A DNA stretch of 64,000 bases from contig MU001675.1 of the NCBI GenBank assembly GCA_010093515.1, forward strand, positions 250,275-314,274. The letters run 5' to 3'. The notes beneath the pieces are model-generated. The model did no database searches and had not been told where the DNA came from. It was given only the letters and a program-made list of their open reading frames with translations. Each line of letters opens with the position of its first letter. Within the stretch, counting starts at the first letter, position 1. The DNA is from Lineolata rhizophorae. Taxonomy: Eukaryota > Ascomycota > Dothideomycetes > Lineolatales > Lineolataceae. This document shows, one piece after another, positions 33,533-45,900 of this stretch. A program made the translations under genes and the position numbers.

Positions 33533-33865
33533 AGCGAGAGCTTGAGGAGGGACGAGACTTAACTGCTAGCCCTCATTATGTTCCGGGGATAATGGAGTCC
33601 TTTCGCCGGCGTTATGGAGGTGAGAATTTAAATATCCTTTTACAAATTCACTTCGCTATTTTAATCATGCACGGCTTCGTTGTTTATGATTCCGGTACGT
33701 TTCACATAATTCTCTAGTTGGTCATACATTCATCGCCGTTCGTATCATTGCAACTATGTGGTATCCCGCTAGTCCCTGAATTCTATTTCCTTAGTCGTTT
33801 TGGTGATGTGACTAAAAGCCATCTCTACCGTCCATTTCCCGGCCGGACTTACTGGAACTTTTCAT

Positions 33866-34294
33866 TTACTTCGAGCCACCAATTTCTCCCGCCGCCTTCG
33901 CCGCCTCGCTGCCCGCCTGGAACGTACCGTCCGGATTGCGGCCCTGCATCATTACGTCCTGCGCGGTCATCTATCAGCAAACTATCTCAACGCCATATCA
34001 CTTCGTCGAACTCACCTCTCCAGACTTGGTCGGGCCGTGGCTGTGTGCACCGCCCTTGGCGGCCGCCTCACGCACTTCTTCGGTTGGCCGGTTCGCAAAA
34101 TTGCCGGGGTTGTAGGTGCCCTTGGGATCCTGGAAATGATGTTAGATGCTGCTGCATTCTGGCATGAAGAGGAAGGTTGAGGTGGGACATACGACGTGGT
34201 TGGCGTAAAGCTTGCTGGCATGACCGCCCTGGGCAGCGATCTCCTCGACCTCCTCGGTCGGGCGGTTGGCGAAGCTTCCGGGGTTGTCAGACAT
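33866..34294 (-). CDS. KGG-repeat stress protein, Con-10-like (102 aa)
   Basis: Small hydrophilic protein of the conidiation-specific Con-10 / general stress KGG group, whose members build up in spores and under stress and are probably intrinsically disordered. Exons on the minus strand: 34294-34193, 34129-34016 and 33958-33866. Exon 1 holds NPGSFANRPTEEVEEIAAQG followed by GHAS; exon 2 holds NPGNFANRPTEEVREAAAKG followed by GAHSHG; exon 3 encodes GRNPDGTFQAGSEAAKAAGE and a Gly-Gly-Ser-Lys end. The KGG (or QGG) signature occurs twice and FANRPTEEV is identical in both. All introns are phase 0, so exons 1 and 2 look like an internal duplication. The start has a good context (CCACCATG). The 3' flank up to 33533 meets the end of the DUF1989 gene tail-to-tail. 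Confidence 0.85.
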
Positions 34295-34422
34295 GGTGGC
34301 GTAGTCGTGCGAAATCTACAGTAAGAGACTCGAGGTTTAGGTGTTTATGAGGAGTTGTTCGGATGTAGAGCGAGATTTGATGTGAAATGGAAAGGGAGGA
34401 CGAAGATTCCGAACCTACCTGT

Positions 34423-34429
34423 CTTTATA
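34423..34429 (-). promoter_or_regulatory. Probable TATA box of the KGG stress protein
   Basis: TATAAAG on the minus strand about 130 bp before the start codon at 34294, consistent with a strongly inducible gene. Confidence 0.5.
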
Positions 34430-35904
34430 GGCGCTGTAGCCTTCCGACCACAACTTGTTGACGGTATGACGTTTGCTAAGCCAAGCACCCGTGGTACCGC
34501 AAACGGGTTTGTATCCACAGGGTTTCGGACATCAGCTTCGCCCCGACCTCCAAAATGCCCATTGCCTAGAAGTTTTCCTGCACCACGCCGGGAATGCCTC
34601 CCTGGACTCGCCTGACAACCCGGAAGGTGCATCGGATTGGACGGTGCGTGTAACCGGGCGTTATGTCATTTGTCTCAAGCCGCAAGGGTCCCACCACCCG
34701 GCGTGTGGCTGATGACCGGCCAGCTGATCGACTTGGCCAGCTGTTGGCGGAAACGGTCGCGCATCGCCGATGGGCGCAGCGCCATTGCGGGCTCATGACG
34801 TTAAGCTTAAAGCGAATGCAGGCAACTGGGAGCAATGATGCACAGTTTAGATTTAAAGGCTCGGGTTGGTTGTAAGTGTGGCTGCACTATGCAGCAGAAC
34901 ACCGGTATACCTATATGCATATCGTCCTTTGGGCAAGAACTGTTTTCCGTTTCCACATTCACATTCCCACCATCAGCTTTGATTTCTATAGTTACTCATA
35001 AACAGACGAAGCAAGACCTCTGGATTTAAAAAAATACATCGGAGTCAAAAGCCACCACGTAGTAGAATTGAATTGGGCAGCTCGTCGAAGGACTTATGAT
35101 GAGCAAGGGTGCACGCTATGACGCAATGCCGCGCCACTCTAGTAGCTGGGCTATGTACAGTACACCCACACAACCGAGCTACTGGCCATTCCAGTATTAG
35201 CTAGTGTAGCTCTCGTTGCAAGTCTCACTCAGATAGAGGAGACAGGAGGAAATTAACAAGACTTAGGGCGGACTTTTAGGGGCTAAGGTGCCACGCACTA
35301 TTCATCCAATCGTTGGTTTTGTTAATGGGAATAGGTGTATAGTTAGAACATGGTGAACGAACCACTCAACTCCAAAGATATCGAAAAGACACCAATATTG
35401 AACTGACACAAACGTGCGAGTGAAAGCAATCTGAAACTTTATCGATAGTTTAGTCGGGAACTTCGCGAACCGCTTTCAATTTCCAATTACATTCCGAACA
35501 CTTGTTTGTGCCAGACCCCCACGCCATGCATCAGCCATAGAATCAGGCGCATCAAAGAAACCATCAAGCCGCAACACGTTTAGCCTACCCAGTTAGGCTT
35601 CAGCTCATATTAGGCAGTACCAGATGTTGCTTGTCATCTCCGCATTAGGGAGTACACGAGAATCTGAATAAAATAGAAAAGCCTCCTCTGAACTGGTACA
35701 GTAGCAATGCACTGTCATTATTCTACGAAACTACCGCGCTAGAATCCCCAACAGACCTCTCACCAGTCCATTTATAGCCCTATGTGCCTCTAAAGCTCCG
35801 GACAGCCTTTCCGTAACAGTGCGCCAAACCCCATCTTACCAGACTCTGCGCTCAACAGTTATAACGCATTAGTCCTACAATTCAGAACGCCACGGGCTTG
35901 ACAA
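34430..35904. other. Intergenic region, 1.5 kb
   Basis: No gene supported. Frames at 34.5-34.85 kb are open on both strands and show no family signature. From 34.9 kb the sequence is AT-richer. The part next to 35905 is the APC2 3' flank. Confidence 0.55.
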
Positions 35905-38900
35905 TCACTTCTTCACAACCCTAAACACATCCCCTTCCTTACTCACTAGCCCATCTTCGATCATCCACTCCAACAAAATCCTCACCTCTTCCTCGCCAAA
36001 TGCGAACCCCACCGTCATCTTTAGCATCATATGTATCCTAGCCGGTGGCATGGCGCCTTGGTTCGTCAGCATGCCGACCACGAAGCTCTCGTACATTTTG
36101 ATGTTGCGCATCAGCGCGTCCTCGTTGGACTTTCTCTCATCGGCCTCAGCTGCCGCGGCGGCTGCCGCTGCGGCTGCCGCAGCTGAGTCGTGGTGACGCT
36201 GACGACGATCTTTTGTACTAGCGGCGTCGGCCTCGCCGGCTGGGAGACGCTCGAGGACAACAAAGGTGTCGTCTGTTCCTTCTACAGGTGCTAGAACGCG
36301 GCGCGCGACCCAGAAGGCAAGGGCCTTGCGCACATCTCTCTCGTCCATAGGTATTTCGTCCGCAAGCTCGTCCACAGTTTTGGATACAGGCCCAGTAGTC
36401 TTCCCTCTTTTCTCTTCCGCACCACCTTCGCTGCCATCGACATCCATCATACTCACGTCCCTTTCCTGCCCTTCTTCTCTCTCCTCCGCCCCATGCCCCC
36501 CCGCAAACGCATTGATCAGCACAGCTTGCCATGATGCGCACTCGACCCTGACTTCCCTATCCTCCAAAGCAAGCCTCACCGTCGCCCTCCCCTGCCCAGG
36601 CAGCCACTTCAACCTCCGCATATCTTTCTGTGCGCGGAAACCCCTTTCGAAAGCGTCCAGAAGCGGCTGCACCACCCTCGGCGGCGCATATTCCTCCTCT
36701 TGCATAGCCGGCCAGAAAAACGACGACACGATCTGCGTGTTCAAAACAGGGCGAGGATTTCCCCTTTCATTGCCCTCGCTGCGAGCGGTAGTATGAACGT
36801 TGTACACGTCCTCATACCTCTCCTCTGCCTCTTTATAAGCCCTGCCGCTCGCAATAACCCCATTCAACCTCCGACTCTCCATAACATCCCTCAACATAAC
36901 CTCGCAAGCCTGCAACTTCTCGTCCCCTAACCGCACCTTAAACAGCTCTAGGAGCCTCGTCTCCTTCTCCCACGCCCCCTGGTGCGCCTGTTCGCCCGCG
37001 CCCATCCGGCCCAGCAACCGCTCGCCTAGCAACTCCTTTAGCTCTCGCACAAAGTCCTCGCGCTCAAACAGCGACAGCAGGAACGCGAGCACGTCCTCGT
37101 TGCGCGCGCGCCGGTAGTCCGGCGACGCGTCCACGGGGTCCGGCATCCAGGCCATGTTGCCCCAGTCGAGGCCCTCGCCGTGATCGGCGCCGCCTTGGTC
37201 CCCTGACCCGCCGCCGCCGCCGCCAGGACCCAGCGGGTTCCGCATCTCGCGCGCGATCTCGGCCGAGATGTCCGGCGCGCCGCCGACTCTCCTACCTCTT
37301 GGCTTCCCTAGCGTCGCGGCTACGGCAGCGCCGTCCTCCGGCTCGGGATCCGCGAGCAGGCTGGAGACGATGACGCGGGCGGTGTCGTCGCGGAGACGGA
37401 GGTAGGCGCGGATGGGGCGGGCAACGCGCTCGAGGAGGACGCCCTTCGGATCGAGCACATTGAAGGCGCGAATGGTGCGGATGTAAACGTCTAGGAGCAT
37501 GGTGGTGGGACAGCCGGCGTGGAGGAGGCGCGATGAGAGCTGCGCCGTGTAGGCCGACGTGATGTGGATTCGGGAAGCGGGGGTGCTGAGATATTCCTGC
37601 AAGGGGGTGATTGGTAAATATCACGTCCCGCTAGAAATTAATCTTCGTTGGTGATACTTGCCTTGACATCGAGAATGGCCCCTAGCGATTTGTCCCAATT
37701 GATAACGTAGTCAAACAAATTGGCAACCCTAGCTCTTCCCAGCCTCGAAATAGCCATCTCCTGCCAAAGTGCAACTTCATCCGGTGGTACGCGTACCATT
37801 TCGTCCATGTCTTCCTCTTCCTCGTCCTCATCACTGTCCTCGCAATCACTGTCGTCCGCCTCCTCGTCATCATCGTACACTTCCTCCCCTTCGAGTCCGT
37901 CCTCCCCCGTCAATACTTCCATGATCTCCGACACCCACGGTGCCAATCCCTCCTTCACCCACGCCCTCAACCTCTTTGTCACGGCTTTCCTTCCTTCCCA
38001 ATCCACCTTCATATAGGGAGACGCAATCATTTCCTCAATGAGCCTATCTGTAGAATCTGCAAACGCCCGTTGGGCGCGTTCCTGGCCCAGCCCAGTGCGC
38101 TGCAGTTGCCGCAGCAAACCTACCATCTTGCCATGCAGGACTCTGATGGCGTGTGCCTTATCGCTGAGCCTTGATGCTTCTGCAGCTTCCCTTCGTTCGG
38201 CATCTCTTGTGCCGCGAATCGAGGCGCGGGCTCGCGCCCGCGTCTTTGGTCCCGCGGAGCCCGTTGCTGGATCGTCCTCGTCGAGCTGCTCGTCCGATTT
38301 CACGTTGGTGTCATCTCCGTCATCATCCCCGTGGAGTCGAAATACCTGACACCCCCATTCAAACAAGATGAAAGCAAGCAGCGAGCCAAAGCGCTTCTGC
38401 GGCAGTGAAAATCGTATTATATCTCTGACCTCTCTAGTAAAGCGTCTAGACAGTTGGCGCGCCGCCCTGAGCAATTGGGGTTGCGGGATATGTGTTTGAA
38501 CCAGGGTTGCGGAGCGCAGCTCTGCGCCCGTGATTGCCGGTACAACGGAGAAATTTAGAGGCGCTAGGTAGAGGGTATAGGCGGCGTCAAGGCGGGAGGC
38601 GGTGGTGCGGAGGATGTCGAGGGCGGAATCAGTAGTAGGTGAGGAGGACCAGAGGGGTCGGATGGAGGGCAGGACAGTCGTATGATAATGGTTGCGAACG
38701 TGGTGGATGTACCAGTCGACCTGTTGCCGTAAAGTATGTTAAGATCATTGCGCTCCGGGCTGAGGAAAGTCACGTACGATACTTGTATCGACTCCTTCTT
38801 TCTCCCCAACAATCAGCCAACGCAATGCTTCCATTGCGTTCTCGTCCACGCGTCTCTTCCCCGACAAAAAGGTCTTTCCCATTTGTCCGCCCTCCAAGCT

Positions 38901-39227
38901 TAAAAATCGCGTCGCGGCACTCCACGCAATGTCCTGCTTGACCGTCGTTTCCGCCAGTCCTCCTCTTCCACTATCACCATATTGGCCGCCCGCACCATTG
39001 TACTGCTGCTGGCTTCTCCTTCCCGCTGTCACGGGCGTAGCCGAACTCCTCGCCGCAACGGCACCGCCACCCCATGAGCGACCTGGTTCCGGCGCCGGCG
39101 GCGCGACGGGTGTTGCGATGGGGGTTGGCGTGGTGAACACATGGCTGGAAGGGGCGGGGAAGACGGAGGAGAAGACCAGGCGCGCGTGAGAATCAAGTGG
39201 TGAGCGGGAATGTTGTACGTCGGCCAT
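35905..39227 (-). CDS. apc2: Anaphase-promoting complex subunit 2 (cullin-like)
   Basis: Cullin subunit of the APC/C ubiquitin ligase that, with the RING subunit Apc11, drives the metaphase-anaphase transition. 1066 aa from exons 39227-38778, 38720-37662 and 37596-35905. The N-terminal half is the helical stalk (VDWYIHHVRNHYHTTVLPSI; FDYVINWDKSLGAILDVK then EYLSTPASRIHITSAY). The cullin homology region contains RPIRAYLRLRDDTARVIVSS and LNTQIVSSFFWPAMQEEEYA. The C-terminal winged-helix APC2 domain ends EEEVRILLEWMIEDGLVSKE. An acidic run precedes the cullin region and a long poly-Ala tract (about 36130-36180) sits before the winged helix. The second intron appears to start with GC (AAG then GCAAGT) and ends in AG; it joins DVK to EYLS, matching the conserved family sequence. 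Confidence 0.9.
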
Positions 39228-40173
39228 TGTCGTGGTTGCGAACGGCGCCGGCGTGGGCTACGATAAGAGATGGGAACGGTTGGCCATGAAATCCAAGATA
39301 TGGCGGAGTCGTACTAGAGACACTAAGGAGCCCAGAAGGGGCGGATGAAGTCATTCGCGAGGACGTGGACACTAAAGATAAGGTCCGTGATGGTGGTCTT
39401 AATGAAGGGCGCTAACAACAACAATCCCCGCGTCTGTGCCTATCGCGTGGTCACGTGCCTCGATCTCGGGGAAACAATTAAATTTAGCTGAAGCGCTGCA
39501 CCTTAATCAGACCTGGCATATACAAAGAAGCGAAGTCAAATTTTGCTTAACTATACTACCATTGCATCCTCGCCCACAAATTTTTGGTATCCTCATCCTC
39601 CATATTCAAGTACCTTTGCGCCGGTATGACAGCATTTCATCGAGAATTCAAACCAGCAATGGCAAAAAAGGGAGACATGATTGCCGCGGAACTAAGTAAG
39701 GCCAGCAATTCTCAGGCCTTAATGTTTTGATATTTGGCATTGGTCATCCAGCCTAGTTTGATGATCAAGCGAATTTATCATGCGGACGATGTAAGGCGTA
39801 TTTGCCAAGCCATAGTGCTAGCTGCAGGTCACACTAGGTTCCAGATGCCGTGGAACGCCGGCGGGACCGGTCAAGCAAAAAGCACGGAGTGCTCAAGAAC
39901 TCTACTTCAACCACGCGGCGGTCCTCCTCACTCCTTTAGCAAGTTCCCCATGCCTGCGAGTCGGCGGATGGCACGCTACTGAGTACGTTACCAATAACCA
40001 ATGAAAACGCCTACAGTCCGCCAGGTGACCAACTCACGGCCTAGGGAAGAAGGCTTAAGCGCCGGGCACAGCAACCTCTGCTTCACGCCCTTCTCCTAAG
40101 GACTTAGACCTTGAAATCGTACGGTTGCATTTAAAGGCCCTTTCGGACCAGAGCTTTCTTCACTACGGCATCT
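39228..40173. other. Divergent promoter region, APC2 and exchanger-like gene
   Basis: About 950 bp between two divergently transcribed genes. No coding signal beyond short overlapping frames. AT-rich around 39.5-39.6 kb. Confidence 0.55.
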
Positions 40174-41766
40174 ATGTCGCGCCATGTTCGCCCTGACGGA
40201 CCCGGTGATGCAGTGGAAGACCAAGATCACAATGCTTTCTCCGATGACGACCCGCGCCAAAGCCTCCTTGGACTCAAGTCGGTCTTCGCACGTCCGCAAC
40301 GACATCGGAGACGAGTTTCGGCACGGCGGCTTGCCCTATACACGCTAACGGCAGTCCTAACCATTGCCGCAGCAGTCGTCGCCTGTCCGGTTTTCAAAGT
40401 GCCACATGAAGCTGTGTTCGTATTGAATTACGTTGCCTCTCTCTCTCTGGCTGCTATTTTGAATGCGACGTCGGACGTGCTTTCAAAAATTTTGGGTCCT
40501 CCTGGGGGGGAATTGATAAATACAATCCTAGCAAATATTGTCCCACTTATTGTAAGTCAAAACTTCAATCTAAGGAGCGTGTCTATAAAGAAGTCCTAAC
40601 CTATATCGCGATAGATCGGTAGCGTAGCGTTGGTGTTGAATGATTTAGAAAGTATACGAACTATTATCATTGGTAGCATCCTAACAAATATGTTGTTGGT
40701 AAGAACATAAATTCGTATCGCAACGTCACCAGATTCGAGAAAATATGGAGCTAATACTCAATATCAGGTTCTGGGACTTCTATTCTTCGTAGGTGGCATC
40801 CGCCAGAATAAAACAATCGTTTCGCCCGACAGCATAACGACCTCCATCCACGTTATTTCTATCGCTATTCTACTCCTCTCCGTCCTCCTCCGTCCTCTCG
40901 CATCACCATCTACAACCGAACCTTCTAGCTCTCCAACTAAGTGTCTGACTCTCTCCCTCACTACCTCCGTATTTCTCCTTGTCCTCTTCGCAACCTACAT
41001 ATTCCTTCGACTCCGCGCCCCAACTTCACCACCCAAATCTCTTGAAGACATCTCCGACCATATCGAGCGCTGCGGACCTCAAGGAGGCTCTCCTACGTCA
41101 CGTCCCCGCATTCCTTCAGCATCAACCTTTACAACCCTCTCACCAACCCCAACGCTCCTACCATCCCAATCTTTCAGTTCTATATCACGACTCCAACCCA
41201 TACTTACTGCCCTCCTCTTCGCTACATCATCCTTTCTCTTCACTCTCTGCGCCTACACCCTCTTCTCCATAGTAACTGACCCAACCTCCTCTCACATCCT
41301 CCCCCACCGCTTCACCACCGCCGTTCTCCTTCCCCTCCTCGCGCAGCCTCTTCGTATCTTCCATGGCCTCTACACAGTTTTGCACGACCACTCCCTTGAA
41401 ATCGCCACTGCCACCGTCGCAACAAGCAACGTCACGCTCGCGTTATTCGACTTGCCTATTCTATCTTTAGCCGGGTGGATTTTCAAGCATAACGATGTCC
41501 TCGTGCCATCTCATGGAAGGAAAGCAGGCTTGGCGGACGATGTGTACGACGGGGCGGTGCTGCTGGTTGCAGTGGTGGTGGCAGGTTTTGTGGTGAAGAA
41601 GGGTTGGTCTAGTTGGTTGGATGGGGCGTTATTTCTAGGGCTGTGAGTATTTTAATCTTTCGTCTCTTTACCGAAATCTTTCACTTCGGATCTGGGCTAA
41701 CTGAGTTTATCTAGGTATGGTATGATTGGCCTGGGATTTTGGGTGCGTGTTAGCGAGTCGCCTTAG
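40174..41766 (+). CDS. Ca2+/H+ exchanger (CAX/Vcx1)-like membrane protein lacking both catalytic motifs
   Basis: 462 aa from exons 40174-40551, 40615-40698, 40768-41642 and 41715-41766. After a hydrophilic, Arg-rich N-terminus, hydrophobic helices align with vacuolar Ca2+/H+ exchangers: FVLNYVASLSLAAILNATSD, GGELINTILANIVPLI, IGSILTNMLLVLGLLFFVGG, then a long hydrophilic central loop (about residues 215-290), and TSNVTLALFDLPILSLAGWI with DGALFLGLYGMIGLGFWV at the end. True exchangers carry G-N-x2-E in each alpha repeat. Here the first reads A-N-I-V-P and the second A-Q-P-L-R, so both acidic ion-binding residues are gone. Either the protein does not transport cations or it works differently. 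Length and topology otherwise fit the family. Family assignment rests on the alignable flanks. Confidence 0.7.
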
Positions 41767-42916
41767 CAGTAGCAGCCGAGTTCTTAGGGCGATTATCTTG
41801 GTGTAATGGAAATTTTTATTCGCACTTTAGTTTCCTGGAACAACATCCCGTAGTGCATGAACATGGGACGCGATGTTCAAAATATCAACTACTTAGTGGA
41901 TGCTAGAGTATTACGAAATATCAGAATATTTGATTAAGTGGGGATCACCGAAATTGACGCTCAAAGAGTACATCTGCTGAGCACATTGCCTACCAATTTC
42001 CCGTCGTACTCATTTCTTTCTTTTCACAAGCGCCGTAGGAGTTGTCACAGCACGCTATTACTTGCTCCCGCTTGTGAACTGTCGTCCACTCTGGACAGTG
42101 CAATCTCTTCTAAGTGAAATGTGAGGCGACCCCACGCCTTGCTCTAGAGAAGCAGGCAAGATTGTATTAGAATTGAGTAGAGAAAGGGTTGTCCGCTACA
42201 AAGGTCCAAATACGTGTCACATAAACCGCTTGACATGTTAGTGTACACGCACGACAACTATTCATTTGCTTCCAATTCTAATCGTGACGAGAACCAGCCA
42301 ATATGATATGGCCTGCCTCCGTCATTCAGTACAAACATCACCTTAACCTTCCATATCTGATTACCATTTGTATCTTTGGCTACCTACGATGGGTCTAACC
42401 CTAATACTACACTACTAACTCCCACCAACACAAAGCTTCGCCTAAAAACCACCGAGTTCCTTGCCCACCCGCCCATCCATCCATCTCTCTCCCGTCCTAG
42501 TTATGCACTTCAAACAAGACAAGTCATCCAGACGGGACCACGCTCACCAAAACGAAAAACAGTATACACTACAGCTCCGCATCGAAAATAAAGACAAAGC
42601 AACTGAGAGAAATGAGTTACCGTGCGACCTTCCTTTCACCCATGCGTCCGCCCACATAAGCAAACGGATGCCGAGTGGAAGCCAAAGAAAGGGAAAAGAA
42701 GCTTGCCAACCTGGATGGAATGCCGCGACCTCTCCGCGACCTCTCCAACCCGACCAAAGAGAAGCATGACTTCGTGCATCGATCCATGGACAGAATACAA
42801 AACACAACCGTCTCTTGAAAAGAGAAGAGCTACCCACCCAGTCGACATTGTCCCCCAAACCCCGTTCCATACCCAACCTGCTACACCACTCCTCTCCTCT
42901 CCTAAATACGCCCTCC
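41767..42916. other. Intergenic region, converging 3' flanks
   Basis: About 1.15 kb between the exchanger-like gene and the end of the F-box gene. Short frames at 42.4-42.9 kb occur on both strands and show no family features. Nothing else seen. Confidence 0.55.
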
Positions 42917-45900
42917 TTACAATCTCCCGTGCCTCGCCTTAAACACCTCCACCTTATCATCGTAGAATAAAATCTCCCTCAGTCTCAGCTTCGGGCCCTG
43001 GCGCCTCCTCCTCCTCACCTCGCCCTGCCAAGCCACCGCCTCGCTATCATCGCTATCCCAATAACTCGCCCCATCATCCTCCTCTCCATCCTCGTCCGCG
43101 CCATCGCCATCACCTCCATATCCATACACATCCTCATCGTCTTCATCCTCCTCCTCCTCGTCCGCCGTGTCGTCCTCGTCCGAAGCGTCGTCTGAAGCGG
43201 TGGCATCGTCTTCATCATCCACGTCCTCCTCGTCGGCTTCCGAATCGTCGAGGTGATTGTGGTGATGATGGTGGTGATGACCTTGTTGAACCACCACTAC
43301 CGCCGGACCAGCACCCGCCACAGCATTGCTCAGGCCAGGTACACCGTCCGCGCCTCCCACGCCATCATCGTCGTCTTCGTCAAAGTCATTTGTCTGGCCG
43401 AGGCCCGCAGGCGGGATAGGCGGCGGTTGCACGGGTGCGTTGCCGCCGAAGAGTTGGAACTGTGTCACGACTGGAGGCGGAGGTGGGGGATTGGCCTGCG
43501 TGTGCGTGTGATGATGGTGATGGCCGTGGCCTTGCCCAAGATGGTGATGATGCCCGCCCCTCGCTGAATCCCAGTCACGCGGCTTGTTCTCCAGCAACTC
43601 AAAACACTTGTTCTGCACGCCCATATAGCACAACTCAATCTCAGGCCGCAGATGGATGATGTCCACAATCTGCAGTGCCAGCTCGCGAGCGTCGATATTG
43701 TTGCCATGCGCGTGATCCGCGATGTGTGGCACGTACAGGCTACGCAGATGCGGCAGGTTGGGGAGGCTTTGGAGGAAGAAGTGCCAGTCGCGATATTCGA
43801 GGCAAGCACCTAGCTCGCGCAGACGGGCCATACGTCCGCTTGTCAGGAACTCGATGTCTGTGCGACGCAGCATCCAGCGGCGCCACCGGGTTGAACCGGT
43901 CGTAAGGCCGCCATCAAGGTCGCGATCTCCTGAGTCGATGAGGAGTTTCGTTAGGGAGCGCGAATGGCGGCGAATGGGTCCGCGGAAAATAGCGTCGGTA
44001 GGAACGGAGGAAGAGTAGAAACGGCCACCTTCTTGCAAGAAGAGCACTTCGAGACTGTTGGGTGCGAGCGTCTCCTTGAGGAAGGAGATCAGCGCGTTCG
44101 AGACGGTGTTGGTATGCACCTTTTTGAGCGCGAGAGGGTATGCCGTCTTCGGGAAGGCATGGCCAGGGCGGGCACCATTTGCGCCACGGAGCTGCGCCCT
44201 GCCAATTGCCTTATCCGCCATACCGAATCCCATTCCTGTTCCCATACCCGCACCCACTCCAACACCACCACCTAACCTCCCGCCCCTCTTCAGGAAGTCA
44301 TCGCTTTCCTTAGGCGTGTAGGTCTTCTTCAGCGCTTTCCAGAGCTGTTCGTGGTTTTGGCAATGAAGAAGCGTCAGGCTCGTCAGCTGCGTCCAGTCGA
44401 TCGCCTTCTGCATCACCGACACAGCCAGCGGGACGCGCTCGAGCTCAAGCGTATGTAGGCGCAGCTTGCCACGCAGCGGAGGTCCAAGCGGCCATGTGTG
44501 TTGGGCGGCGGAAGAACTGCTGCCAGCCGACGCTTCAGGCGAAGAGGACGCATTCGACATGCCAGTGTGTGGCGACATGCTCGTAAACGAATCGGCCAGC
44601 GGCGAGACCGGAGGCGCACCTGAGCCCGCCGAGGCAGTTTTGCTCGTCTCGGAATTCGCCAGTTCTTCACGCGCCAGCCTCGCCTTCTTCGCATCCCATC
44701 GCATATTATACACGCGGCCGACGATAACACCCAAGATACCGCCCAGCCGCTTTTCGCCGGCCCTGCTTCCGACGCCGTAACGCACTCCACCACCAGGCCA
44801 TGCGCCCTTTCCGATCTCCGCCTCATCGGCGCCAGTGAGATCCTCGCCGTAGTCAACCTGAACGGCGTCTCCTTCCCACGGCTGCACCCAGTCTTTGCCC
44901 TGCGTTTGACGTGCGATGCCGATCCGAAGTTCGCGCAGTACGTCCTGGCTGCGGGCCACAAGCACGCTCAGTTCGTCAAGGTTGGGAAGCTCGTCCACGT
45001 CTAATGCTGATATGCTCTCTAGCGCGGGTAACACGCTAAAGTTGGGATGCTCGATACGGTCGAGGGCGGCTTGCGATGCTGCGGTAGCGGCCGCGGTAGC
45101 CTGTGTTGAAGTGACCGCCGCGCCGTTCACATTGGTGGACGAGATGTGAGGCGTGACCGCAGGCGCAGATGTGCCAGGCGGAGGCGGAGGTGGTGGTGGC
45201 ATAGGTGCGAGAGTAGGGATCGGCGGCGGCGGGGAAGGAAGCGAATTCGCGTCGAGGGAAGAATTGTCGTGGAACCGAACCCAGACTTTCTTGAGCTTGC
45301 AGGGCAGAGCGTCGTCGCGGTCGGCGAGGGAACCCAGCGAGAGCCATACGTCGCGAAGGACACCCGTAGGCATGTCCCACACGAAGGATTCCAAATTACG
45401 CATACGGGCAATAGCCAATGCCACGAGCGTGCCCAGCATCTTACCACTCTCCTTACTAATGAGGTATTCCTGAACCCACTCTGTTGGGCCATTGCCCAGG
45501 CTGAACTTCTTTGTATACATTGCGTAGGAATTGCCATAGCGGCGTCGACGTAACGGATAGTAATGTTTGATACCGGCCCTAGAGTATTCGGCAACGCTGC
45601 TTTCAGGCGGAGGTCTCGAGGCTAGAAGCCCAGGGCCTATCGATGTAGTAAGTCCGCTAGATTGCTGGATAGCTCGTTTCTCGGCCGCCCGCCGAGCCGT
45701 CCATTCCCTGGGTATATTCTCACCAAAGAACTCCTCTCCACGCACAAGTGTGGAGAGCCCATACGTCAAAGCATCGACACCAGGGCGTGTATCAGTGTGC
45801 GTACTCTGGTCAGGCCAGACGATGTCGAAGCGAGCGTAGATCGAGGGGACTGTAAGCGAGTGGAGGACGGAATGGCATCGAGCGAGAGATGTAAGATCGT

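Noticed and set aside
42544-42960. 138-codon minus-strand frame past the end of the F-box gene
   Set aside because: Overlaps the F-box C-terminus in another register and has no conserved segment.
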